This document shows positions 17,631 through 24,921 of a DNA stretch of 64,000 bases, piece by piece. Location: NCBI GenBank assembly GCA_032250895.1, contig JAVVEZ010000005.1, positions 1-64,000 on the forward strand. The letters run 5' to 3'. Position 1 is the first letter of the stretch. Each line of letters opens with the position of its first letter. The notes beneath the pieces are model-generated. The model was not told the origin of the DNA, did not search any database, and was given only the letters and a program-made list of their open reading frames with translations. The translations under genes and the position numbers were made by a program. The stretch is from JAVVEZ01 sp032250895 (GTDB lineage Bacteria > Pseudomonadota > Gammaproteobacteria > Pseudomonadales > Pseudohongiellaceae).

Positions 17631-17632
17631 CG
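17610..17632. repeat. Degenerate palindromic repeat at the rsmE stop
   Basis: TTCCCGTCTGCGCAGGAATG followed by ACG is a shortened member of the dispersed family. It supplies the final codons (LFPSAQE) and stop of rsmE. Confidence 0.6.
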
Positions 17633-17644
17633 TTTCACCTGTGC

Positions 17645-17662
17645 GGGGGGGGGGGGGGGGGG
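17645..17662. repeat. Run of 18 G
   Basis: An uninterrupted homopolymer of 18 G between the 3' end of rsmE and the 3' end of glnK, flanked by fragments resembling the dispersed palindrome. No open frame depends on its length. The exact count may be affected by sequencing or assembly. Confidence 0.9.
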
Positions 17663-17718
17663 ACGGTTTTCGCCTGCGCGTGACGGGTGCCCCTGTCTGG
17701 AGCTGTGAGGATTATTCG

Positions 17719-18057
17719 TTAGATGGCATCCGGACCGGTTTCTCCGGTACGGATACGGATGACCTGCTCCAGATCCGTGACGAAAATTTTGCCGTCGCCG
17801 ATCTTGCCGGTATTGGCGGCCTGAATGAGGACTTCAATGACCTGGTCCACCCGGGCATCATCCAGGGCGATTTCAAGTCGGATCTTGGGCAGAAAATCCA
17901 CCACATACTCAGCACCACGGTACAGCTCGGTATGACCCTTCTGCCGTCCAAAGCCTTTGACCTCGGTCACCGTGATGCCCTGTACACCAATGCCGGACAA
18001 AGCTTCGCGCACATCATCCAGCTTGAAGGGCTTGATTACTGCCGTGATCATTTTCAT
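17719..18057 (-). CDS. glnK: P-II nitrogen regulatory protein
   Basis: 112-aa P-II signal protein that senses 2-oxoglutarate and ATP/ADP and is uridylylated in response to glutamine. The T-loop with the modified Tyr51 (GHTELYRGAEYVVDFLPK) and the two family signatures, including TGKIGDGKIFV, are complete. The N terminus MKMITAVIKPFKLDDV is typical of GlnB and GlnK alike. Position next to ubiK and comM matches the pseudomonad glnK locus, so I prefer glnK, although the usual partner amtB is not next to it here. Confidence 0.93.
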   Translation of the reverse strand: MKMITAVIKPFKLDDVREALSGIGVQGITVTEVKGFGRQKGHTELYRGAEYVVDFLPKIRLEIALDDARVDQVIEVLIQAANTGKIGDGKIFVTDLEQVIRIRTGETGPDAI

Positions 18058-18159
18058 AGTGTCTGGTCCTCACATCGATGCTTTAGTGCCAAAGCGGAAG
18101 TATATGCTAGTTGCCAAAAAAAAACGATTGCATCTCCTTTGATTCCCTCCCGCATTCAC

Positions 18160-18165
18160 TATAAT
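18160..18165 (+). promoter_or_regulatory. Possible -10 element for ubiK
   Basis: TATAAT lies 36 bases before the ubiK ATG, with a TTTGAT 16 bases upstream of it as a weak -35. It lies in the 143-base divergent gap between glnK and ubiK. Confidence 0.4.
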
Positions 18166-18200
18166 CTGTCCATCACCGCCCGGCCTACAGGAAGCCCTCG

Positions 18201-18551
18201 ATGCCCGACAACGATTTTCTCCGCACGCTCAGTCAGCAGGCCGCCCGCATCCTGCCCATGGCCTCCACCTTGCACAAGGAAGCCGAAGCCCGGCTTTTTG
18301 AACTCTTCCAGGCCAGTTTCAGCCGGCTGAATGTCGTGACCCGGGAGGAATTCGACACACAACTGGCGGTGCTGGCCAGAGTGGAAAAAACCCTGGCCGG
18401 CCTGGAAGCCAAGGTGGCCGGTCTGGAGCAGGCGCTGATGGACGCCAACGCAAAAGCCCCGGCCTGCGCCGGGGTGACGGGAAATACGTCTGGGGCGACG
18501 GCGAACTGTCCCGGTGGCAAGGACTCAAGCCATCACGCTGACCTCCCCTGA
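18201..18551 (+). CDS. ubiK: Ubiquinone biosynthesis accessory factor UbiK
   Basis: Small coiled-coil protein that with UbiJ supports ubiquinone synthesis in the cytoplasm. The core (ARLFELFQASFSRLNVVTREEF followed by a leucine-rich heptad segment to about residue 85) matches the YqiC/UbiK pattern of an amphipathic helix, a V-x-R-E-E-F hinge and a C-terminal coiled coil. The last 30 or so residues (APACAGVTGN onward) are not family-like and are encoded by a member of the dispersed palindromic repeat at 18456-18480. The stop overlaps the convergent comM stop region by 19 bases. Confidence 0.88.
   Translation: MPDNDFLRTLSQQAARILPMASTLHKEAEARLFELFQASFSRLNVVTREEFDTQLAVLARVEKTLAGLEAKVAGLEQALMDANAKAPACAGVTGNTSGATANCPGGKDSSHHADLP
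18456..18480. repeat. Dispersed palindromic repeat inside the ubiK 3' end
   Basis: GCCCCGGCCTGCGCCGGGGT followed by GACGG, with arms CCCCGGC / GCCGGGG. Unlike other copies it is translated, as part of the UbiK tail. Confidence 0.7.
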
Positions 18552-20071
18552 CGGTCAAATTTTCGGTAATTGATGGCTTCCAGCAGATGCCCCGTGCCGA
18601 TGACGCTCGATGTGTCCAGATCGGCGATGGTCCTGGCGATTTTCAGAATCCGGAAATACGCGCGCATGGACAGGTGCAGGCGCGCCATGGCGTCCTGCAA
18701 CAGGGTGGCATCGGAGGCGCTCAATGGGCAATGGCGCTGGATGCCGGCAGGCGGCAAGTGGGCATTCAGACAGGCCGCTCGTTGCCTTTGCAGGGCACGG
18801 CAGCGCTCGACCTGCACCCGTACCGCCGCGCTGCCGAGCGCTGCCGGGTTCCGCGCCTGGTTCAATAATTGCGAGCGCTCCTCGCGGTTCAGATCCGGCA
18901 CTTCCACGTGCAGGTCGATGCGATCGAGCAGCGGCCCGGACAGCCGTTGCTGGTAGCTCCTGAGCTTGTCTTCATGGCAGCAGCAACGGCCCTCGACATC
19001 ACCGTGATAACCACAGGGGCAGGGATTCATCGCCGCAATCAATTGAAAGCGGGCCGGCAGACACAGCTGATAGGCGGCCCTGGAAATCTGAATGACGCCC
19101 GACTCCAGGGGTTCCCGCAAGACCTCCAGCACGCGGGGGCTGAACTGCGGCAGCTCATCCAGAAACAACACCCCATGGTGGGCCAGGCTGACTTCTCCGG
19201 GCTTGACCGTGCTGCCGCCACCTACCAGCGCCACTGCGGAAGAGGTATGATGAGGGGCGCGGAAGGGTGGGCGGTGCCAGTGCTCCCGGTTCAAACCGGA
19301 AGCCGTGCGCCGGGCAATGGAATGAATCGCCGCCACTTCCAGGGCCTGCTCATCGCTGAGCGGCGGCAGGATCGTCGGCAGTCTGCTGGCCAGCATGGTC
19401 TTGCCGGTGCCGGGAGGCCCGCGCAACAGCAGGTTATGGCCACCGGCCGCGGCAATGATCAGCGCCCGGCGGGCCTGATGCTGACCCTTGACATCCAGCA
19501 GGTCCACGGCCTCAGCCGGCGACGGTGGATACATGCCCGGTAGCGCTGCCGGCAGTTGTTCCCGGCCCTGCAGATGGGCACAAAGCTCCAACAAATGCCC
19601 GCACAAGAGGCTGGTCGTGGCGCTCGCCAGGCTGGCCTCGGCGGCATTGCTGAGCGGAACGATGGCTTGGCGCCCTTGCCTGCCGATGGCAATCACCCCC
19701 GGCAGAATGCCCGCGACGTGTCTCACCTCCCCGGACAGTGCCAGTTCGCCCAAAAACTCCAGGGCCGGGATGCCCGTGACGGGCAACTGCCCGGATGCCA
19801 CCAGAATGCCCACGGCAATCGCCAGATCAAAGCGGCCGCCACTCTTGGGCAGGTCGGCCGGCGCCAGGTTGACGGTGATCCGGCGCCCGGGAAACTCCAG
19901 GCCGGCATTGATGATGGCGCTGCGCACCCGTTCCTTGCTTTCCTTCACTGCGGTTTCCGGCAAGCCCACGATGAAAAAGCCCGGCAAGCCCGCCGACAGA
20001 TGGGTTTCCACCGTCACCAGCGGGGCCTCGATGCCCAGGCTGGCGCGGGAATAGACGATGGCCAGCGACAT
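18533..20071 (-). CDS. comM: ComM/YifB family AAA+ ATPase
   Basis: 512-aa Mg-chelatase-like AAA+ protein. ComM is a hexameric helicase promoting branch migration during natural transformation in Vibrio. Order of parts: N-terminal ChlI-like (Lon-protease-fold) domain (MSLAIVYSRASLGIEAPLVTVE, GLPETAVKESKERVRSA), AAA+ core with Walker A LLRGPPGTGKTMLASRLP and Walker B region GVLFLDELPQFSP, a cysteine cluster (MNPCPCGYHGD...CCCHEDKLRSY), and the C-terminal helical domain (MRAYFRILKIARTIADLD). The length is normal. It converges with ubiK. Confidence 0.94.
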   Translation of the reverse strand: MSLAIVYSRASLGIEAPLVTVETHLSAGLPGFFIVGLPETAVKESKERVRSAIINAGLEFPGRRITVNLAPADLPKSGGRFDLAIAVGILVASGQLPVTGIPALEFLGELALSGEVRHVAGILPGVIAIGRQGRQAIVPLSNAAEASLASATTSLLCGHLLELCAHLQGREQLPAALPGMYPPSPAEAVDLLDVKGQHQARRALIIAAAGGHNLLLRGPPGTGKTMLASRLPTILPPLSDEQALEVAAIHSIARRTASGLNREHWHRPPFRAPHHTSSAVALVGGGSTVKPGEVSLAHHGVLFLDELPQFSPRVLEVLREPLESGVIQISRAAYQLCLPARFQLIAAMNPCPCGYHGDVEGRCCCHEDKLRSYQQRLSGPLLDRIDLHVEVPDLNREERSQLLNQARNPAALGSAAVRVQVERCRALQRQRAACLNAHLPPAGIQRHCPLSASDATLLQDAMARLHLSMRAYFRILKIARTIADLDTSSVIGTGHLLEAINYRKFDRQGRSA

Positions 20072-20189
20072 TCGACAGATCCTTGAAGCAGGCTTTCCGC
20101 AAGAGCCTTACAGATAGCCCAAAACCGCCGGTTTCGCCAGTTTTCCTGGCCATCATCCCCCGCACAGGAAGAGCGGAAAGGAACACCTG

Positions 20190-20217
20190 CGTCACCCCTG
20201 CGCAGGCAGGGGTCCAG
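20190..20217. repeat. Dispersed palindromic repeat upstream of rep
   Basis: CGTCACCCCTGCGCAGGCAG followed by GGGTCCAG, a well-kept copy in the 223-base divergent gap between comM and rep, directly upstream of the likely rep promoter. Confidence 0.8.
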
Positions 20218-20221
20218 TTCT

Positions 20222-20252
20222 TTGCTTCTTGCCTCGATTTCTCGGCTATAAT
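20222..20252 (+). promoter_or_regulatory. Possible sigma-70 promoter for rep
   Basis: A perfect TATAAT at 20247-20252 lies 42 bases before the rep ATG. The best -35 match is TTGCTT at 20222-20227, with a long 19-base spacer. Confidence 0.4.
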
Positions 20253-20294
20253 TGAACCTTGTTATAGACAAGCCACCCTTCCCAAGCAGCCCCG

Positions 20295-22310
20295 ATGACC
20301 CAACTCAATGCTCAGCAGCTCAGTGCTGTCCGCTATATCGACAGCCCCCTGTTGGTGCTGGCCGGCGCGGGCAGCGGCAAGACCAGTGTGATCACCCGCA
20401 AGATTGCCTGGCTGATCGACAAATGCGGCTACGAGGCCCGGCACATTGCCGCCCTCACCTTCACCAACAAGGCCGCCCGGGAAATGAAGGAGCGCGTCAA
20501 TCTGCTGCTCAAGGGCCAGAACAGCCGGGGCCTGACCATCTCCACCTTCCATCATCTGGGGCTCACCATCATCCGCAAGGAATGCGGCTATCTGAAGCTC
20601 AAGTCCAGCTTTTCCATTTTTGACGAGCAGGACTGCCTCTCTCTGCTGAAAGACCTGATGCTGAAGGAGGCCGAAGCCAGTGACGAACAACTGAAGAAAC
20701 TGCGCAGCCTCATTTCCACCTGGAAAAATGACCTGGTGCTGCCAGCACAGGCGCTGGCTGCGGCAGGCGATGCCGAAACGCAGTTCGGCGCCCAGGTCTA
20801 TGCCAGCTATCAGCGGCATCTGCGGGCCTTCAACGCGGTGGACTTTGACGACCTGATTCTGCTGCCGGTGACCCTGTTTCAGAGCGAACCCGAGATTCTC
20901 AGCCGTTGGCAGCAGCGTATCCGCTACCTGCTGGTGGACGAATACCAGGACACCAACGCCAGCCAGTACCTGCTGGTGAAGCTGTTGATTGGCGGCCGTG
21001 GCAGCCTGACCGTGGTGGGTGACGATGACCAGTCCATCTATTCCTGGCGCGGCGCCAAACCCGAGAACATGCAACTGCTGCAAAGCGACTACCCCAATCT
21101 GAGGGTCATCAAGCTGGAACAGAACTACCGCTCCAGCAACGCCATCCTCGGCGCCGCCAACCGGCTCATCGCCAACAACCGGCACATCTTCGACAAGACC
21201 CTGTGGAGCGAGCTGGGGCGGGGCGACCCGATCCGGGTCATCGTCACCGCCAATGAAGACGCCGAGGTGGAAAAAATCGCCACCGAGATCATCACCCACA
21301 CGGTGCAGCGGCGCCTGGCCTTCAAGGATTTTGCCGTGCTCTACCGGGGCAACCACCAGGCCCGGCTGCTGGAACTCAAGCTTCAGGCTTTCCAGATTCC
21401 CTACACGCTCACCGGCGGCACGTCCTTTTTCACCCGCACCGAGATCAAGGATCTGATGGCCTATCTGCGCCTGCTGATCAATCCCGATGATGACAATGCC
21501 TTTCTGCGCTGCATCAATACGCCGCGCCGCAAAATCGGCCCCAGCATGCTGGAGGCGCTCGGCAACTATGCCCAGCAGGCCGACGTCAGCCTGTTTGAAG
21601 CCTGCCATCACATGGGCCTGGCGGAGCATCTCAATGCCACCCAGGTGGAGAAATTTCGCGAGTTTCACGGCTGGATGAGCCATGCCGCACGGCGCTGCGA
21701 ACAGGGCGACGGCATCGGCATCATCAAGGAGATGATGGAGGACATGCACTACGAAGCCTGGTTGCAACAGGCCGCCAGGACCCCGGCGGCGGGCGAACGG
21801 GCCATGGCCAATGTCAATGTGCTGCTGGGGGCCATTCAGACCAGCATCACCAAGGCCGGCGCCGACGGCGATGACGGTGATCTGGAAAGCGCCATCAACA
21901 AGCTGATCCTGCGTGACATGCTGGAACAGCAGGAAGAACAGGAAGAGGGCAACCGGGTGCAGCTGATGACCCTGCACGCCGCCAAGGGCCTGGAGTTTCC
22001 CCATGTCTTCATCATGGGCATGGAAGAAGAGCTGCTGCCCCACCGCAACAGCATCGAGAGCGGAGACATCGAGGAAGAACGGCGACTGGCCTATGTCGGC
22101 ATCACCCGCGCCAAGCGCCACCTGAGTTTCACCCTCGCCGCCCAGCGCAAGCAGTATGGCGACCTGTTCAAGACCACCCCCAGCCGGTTTCTCGACGAAC
22201 TGCCCGCCGAACTGCTGGAATGGGAGGGCCGGGCCGGCGACAGCAGTCCCGAGAAGGCACAGGCCACCGCGCAGAATGCCCTTGCCGGCCTGAGAAGCCT
22301 GTTCGATTAA
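20295..22310 (+). CDS. rep: ATP-dependent DNA helicase Rep
   Basis: 3'-5' superfamily 1A helicase that helps replication forks past bound proteins. The 671-aa length is that of E. coli Rep. Motifs in order: Q-motif LNAQQLSAV, Walker A LAGAGSGKTSVITRK, Ia LTFTNKAAREMKER, Walker B VDEYQDTNASQYLL, III VGDDDQSIYSWRGA, IV LEQNYRSS, V TLHAAKGLEFPHVFI and VI EERRLAYVGITRAK. The absence of a long C-terminal extension and the PDDDNAFLRCINTPRR segment favour Rep over UvrD or PcrA. Confidence 0.96.
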   Translation: MTQLNAQQLSAVRYIDSPLLVLAGAGSGKTSVITRKIAWLIDKCGYEARHIAALTFTNKAAREMKERVNLLLKGQNSRGLTISTFHHLGLTIIRKECGYLKLKSSFSIFDEQDCLSLLKDLMLKEAEASDEQLKKLRSLISTWKNDLVLPAQALAAAGDAETQFGAQVYASYQRHLRAFNAVDFDDLILLPVTLFQSEPEILSRWQQRIRYLLVDEYQDTNASQYLLVKLLIGGRGSLTVVGDDDQSIYSWRGAKPENMQLLQSDYPNLRVIKLEQNYRSSNAILGAANRLIANNRHIFDKTLWSELGRGDPIRVIVTANEDAEVEKIATEIITHTVQRRLAFKDFAVLYRGNHQARLLELKLQAFQIPYTLTGGTSFFTRTEIKDLMAYLRLLINPDDDNAFLRCINTPRRKIGPSMLEALGNYAQQADVSLFEACHHMGLAEHLNATQVEKFREFHGWMSHAARRCEQGDGIGIIKEMMEDMHYEAWLQQAARTPAAGERAMANVNVLLGAIQTSITKAGADGDDGDLESAINKLILRDMLEQQEEQEEGNRVQLMTLHAAKGLEFPHVFIMGMEEELLPHRNSIESGDIEEERRLAYVGITRAKRHLSFTLAAQRKQYGDLFKTTPSRFLDELPAELLEWEGRAGDSSPEKAQATAQNALAGLRSLFD

Positions 22311-22354
22311 AGAAAAAAGGGCCTCCTGAATAAAGCACCTGCCATCATCCCTGA

Positions 22355-22381
22355 GTCATCCCTGCGCAGGCAGGGGTCCAG
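22355..22381. repeat. Dispersed palindromic repeat after rep
   Basis: GTCATCCCTGCGCAGGCAGG followed by GGTCCAG, between the convergent rep and cytochrome c5 genes. This is the last clear copy of the family in the window; none was found between here and 64000 except a doubtful trace near 55711. Confidence 0.8.
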
Positions 22382-22384
22382 TAA

Positions 22385-22801
22385 TCACAGCGCATCTATC
22401 AGATAGTCCACCGTGTCGCGAATCTCGTCGTCGGAACAGTCCGTGCACAGACCGCGGGGCGGCATCAGGCCATTGTTGAAACCATTGATGGCGCTTTCAT
22501 ACAATGCATCCATGCCCCTCGCCATGCGCGGCTCCCAGGCTTCCTGGTTGCCATAGACAGGGGCATTGTTGGCTCCGGTGCCGTGGCAGGCAAAGCAGAA
22601 CGTCTGATACACCATCTGTGGGTCTCTGGCCTCGCCGGACGCAGAGGCGGCACTGGCCAGCCCGGCGCCACAGGCGTCCTCGGCCACGCACACTTCACCC
22701 ACCGGGCGAATGCGCTCACGAATCTGATCCACCACCGCAGCGCTCGTCAAGCCGGAAGCCAGCATCAGCACGGCACTCAGCAGCAAGCCCCAACTGCTCA
22801 T
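22385..22801 (-). CDS. Cytochrome c5 family protein
   Basis: Exported monoheme c-type cytochrome. From the ATG at 22801 the product begins MSSWGLLLSAVLMLASGLTSA, a good signal peptide; an open frame reaches 22894, with other possible ATGs at 22855 and 22861, so the start is not certain. The heme motif CFACH follows the family phrase MVYQTFCFACHGTGANNAP, and the distal Met ligand is in NGLMPPRGLC. A second pair of cysteines, LCTDCSDDE, is the disulfide typical of cytochrome c5. Electron-transfer partner unknown. It is convergent with rep, as in pseudomonads where a c5 gene lies near rep. Confidence 0.88.
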   Translation of the reverse strand: MSSWGLLLSAVLMLASGLTSAAVVDQIRERIRPVGEVCVAEDACGAGLASAASASGEARDPQMVYQTFCFACHGTGANNAPVYGNQEAWEPRMARGMDALYESAINGFNNGLMPPRGLCTDCSDDEIRDTVDYLIDAL

Positions 22802-23023
22802 TTTGACGACACCCAGCCCTGACCTTGCCCCTGTTGCTCCACCCAAGCCTTTCATTCCCATCACCATCAAACCCTCAACTGAACAAGAAAGCACAAATAA
22901 CGCGAATTATACCCGAGCAGAGAGGGAGAGGCCTAAATTTTTAACACGCAGCCAAGAGCGCCTTTCAACTTTTATGTCTATAATCACCTTTATTGCCAGG
23001 GATCAGCCTGATGGAGGACTGGA

Positions 23024-23359
23024 ATGACTATTTTGGCACCTGAAGCAAAAATTCCTGATATCGCAGATGTTTCGCTTGCTGACGGCACTCTGAGCGTTGC
23101 CTTGAGTGACGGACGCAGGATTTCAGTACCGCTCGAATGGTTCCCGCGACTCGTTCATGGCACCCTGTCAGAACGAGGCAACTGGCGCATCATAGGCCAT
23201 GGGCTGGGTATTCACTGGGAAGAGCTTGATGAGGATATCAGCGTGGAAGGCCTGCTGGCGGGCAGAGCCTCGGGCGAAAGTCAGGCTTCGTTCAAGAAAT
23301 GGCTCGCACACAGGGGCCAAAAGGGAACCTTGCCCTTACTGAAACGCGATCCGGATTGA
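23024..23359 (+). CDS. DUF2442 domain-containing protein
   Basis: 111-aa protein whose central region (DVSLADGTLSVALSDGRRISVPLEWFPRL...NWRIIGHGLGIHWEELDEDISVEGLL) matches the DUF2442 pattern: a small beta-rich domain ending in W-x-x-L-D-E-D-I-S. DUF2442 genes are often paired with a DUF4160 gene in toxin-antitoxin-like loci. No DUF4160 partner is visible upstream, where only the divergent cytochrome gene is found, so this is a solitary member. The next genes downstream are the mntA-hepT toxin-antitoxin pair. Confidence 0.8.
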   Translation: MTILAPEAKIPDIADVSLADGTLSVALSDGRRISVPLEWFPRLVHGTLSERGNWRIIGHGLGIHWEELDEDISVEGLLAGRASGESQASFKKWLAHRGQKGTLPLLKRDPD

Positions 23360-23540
23360 TCGTTGCCGCCTGTCAAGGAGAAAACCCCATGGAGTCCACC
23401 ATGTCCGGGAAGGCCTAATCCGGCAGCAGCATTGCATCCCTTGGTGCCTGGCTATAGACTGGCCCGGGCCGGCTGTCATTCTGTCTGAAATCGGCGCGTA
23501 TGACCCAGCCCTTGGACAAGTCCTTTCTGGCTTCCACAAA

Positions 23541-23948
23541 ATGACATCTCTATCCCCTCAGACCATCGATACGCAACTCAAGGAGGTGTTTGCACATTTT
23601 CCGCAAATCACTCTCGTGATGTTGTTTGGCTCGCTTGCTTCAGGCCATCAGCGCACGGACAGTGATTTGGACATAGCGGTTGCTGCCGAACAAGCTCTGA
23701 CCAGCCATGAAAAAACCAATCTGATCGAGGCCCTGGCCGAGCGTACCGGGCGGCCCATTGATTTGATCGAGTTGAATGCGGTGGGAGAGCCCCTGCTTGG
23801 GCAAATAGTGCGCCATGGCAGAAGGATACTGGGTAGTGATGCCTTGTACGGCGGGTTGATCAGTCGGCACCTGTTTGAACAGGCAGACTTCATGCCCTAT
23901 CGGACCCGGCTGCTTGCACAAAGGCGGATGGCATGGATCGGGAAGTAA
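23541..23948 (+). CDS. mntA: MntA-type antitoxin (minimal nucleotidyltransferase)
   Basis: 135-aa protein with the polymerase-beta-type nucleotidyltransferase motif: MLFGSLASGHQRTDSDLDIAV, containing the G-S then D-x-D metal ligands. In characterised MntA-HepT systems MntA neutralises HepT by transferring AMP groups to a tyrosine in the HEPN motif. The frame overlaps the following HEPN gene by 16 bases, the standard arrangement. A third acidic residue is present in PIDLIEL. Confidence 0.88.
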   Translation: MTSLSPQTIDTQLKEVFAHFPQITLVMLFGSLASGHQRTDSDLDIAVAAEQALTSHEKTNLIEALAERTGRPIDLIELNAVGEPLLGQIVRHGRRILGSDALYGGLISRHLFEQADFMPYRTRLLAQRRMAWIGK

Positions 23949-24343
23949 TCGAGCAAAAGCTGGAATCGTTACGCCATTGTTTGCGACGCATTGAAACAAA
24001 GTGCCCGGCGGATGCTGCCATGCTGGCAGCGGATCTTGACCTTCAGGATATTATCTCGCTCAACCTCAGCCGCGCAGTGCAAATAGTCGTGGATATTGGT
24101 GCTCATCTGCTTGCCGGCATGGAATCACCGCCTCCCGACACCATGGGACAAACCTTCGACTTGCTGGCGCAGGAAGGGGTGCTGAACAGCGAATTGGCAA
24201 GCCGTCTAAAAAAGGCGGTGGGTTTCCGTAATATCGCGGTACACAACTATGAACGTATCAACTGGAACATCGTACACAACATTGTGAAATACCGCCTCGC
24301 CGATTTTTCAGCCTTTGCCGAAGCGGTTGCAATGAGGCTCTAA
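23933..24343 (+). CDS. hepT: HepT-type HEPN ribonuclease toxin
   Basis: 136-aa all-helical HEPN-domain protein. The catalytic and AMPylation motif R-x4-H-x-Y is intact in FRNIAVHNYERI near residue 103. HepT toxins cut RNA and arrest growth unless modified by the partner nucleotidyltransferase encoded just upstream. The complete motif suggests an active toxin. The pair sits at the border between conserved core genes and the polysaccharide locus. Confidence 0.88.
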   Translation: MDREVIEQKLESLRHCLRRIETKCPADAAMLAADLDLQDIISLNLSRAVQIVVDIGAHLLAGMESPPPDTMGQTFDLLAQEGVLNSELASRLKKAVGFRNIAVHNYERINWNIVHNIVKYRLADFSAFAEAVAMRL

Positions 24344-24483
24344 TGTGGTGTCCTGTATAAAGTATGCATTCCGCGGGCCGGAAAGGGGGCCTCACGCTGC
24401 CATTCCATCCCAGAATATTTGCCAATTTCTGCTTTATTGCCCAGCCCGCCACATTGATCCGCCGCGGATGACAAAGGCACACT

Positions 24484-24567
24484 ATGAAAATACGTGGCGT
24501 CACGGCAAATAATCGGCGCAATGAATTTTCGGTGGTAACCCGCGCAACGCAGCCTAACGAACTATAA
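24484..24567 (+). pseudogene. Possible N-terminal remnant of a small regulator-like gene
   Basis: ATG at 24484 opens 27 codons (MKIRGVTANNRRNEFSVVTR then a stop at 24565). The opening phrase resembles the N terminus of a proteobacterial protein family with a C-terminal helix-turn-helix that starts M-K-L-x-G-V-x-A-N-N-x-x-K-x-F, but the rest is missing. The resemblance is from memory and weak. Confidence 0.25.
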
Positions 24568-24691
24568 CAAGGATGGAAAGCCGGTTGGCGAAGACTATCC
24601 CATCATCACTCCTGCCAAGTTCTGGGCGCACCATGAGGGATGTTGGTGTAGTGGTTTATTCTTAAAGCCCTGGTTTGGAAACCCAAAATGA
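24539..24691 (+). pseudogene. Open frame without a start, probable gene fragment
   Basis: Between stops this frame reads about 50 codons, including KDGKPVGEDYPIITPAKFW and a C-x-C-rich end (HHEGCWCSGLFLKPWFGNPK). It has no ATG. Its TGA overlaps an ATG that opens 13 further codons. The composition looks protein-like rather than random. I do not recognise a parent family. The rest of the 24344-24921 interval shows no gene and becomes A+T-rich just before 24922. Confidence 0.3.
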
Positions 24692-24921
24692 AAAGTTACG
24701 ACGGAAAGAAAATCGTATGGAAAAAATAAGCGATCAATAAACCTCCGATCGTGAGAGCAGGCTCCAACCTATATGACAGGGCAGGTCATCACTTATGAGT
24801 CATTGATACTGGAACACGGCAGCGACCTCGCTCGGGGCGGCGGGGCGGGATAAGGTTTGACCAGCCAAGTAACATTGAGTAATATAAACAGATTTTATTA
24901 TTTATATAGGGGAATATATAA

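Noticed and set aside
18058..18200. Sigma-54 promoter for glnK
   Set aside because: A TGGCAC on the minus strand is not followed by a TTGCA-type element at the right spacing.
551..22381. CRISPR array
   Set aside because: The repeats are palindromic, dispersed singly in intergenic gaps and not separated by regular spacers; no cas genes are present.
22803..23027. 74-codon frame upstream of the DUF2442 gene
   Set aside because: It is antisense to the cytochrome c5 signal region, low in complexity (Pro/Thr-rich) and has no recognisable domain; the expected DUF4160 partner was not found.
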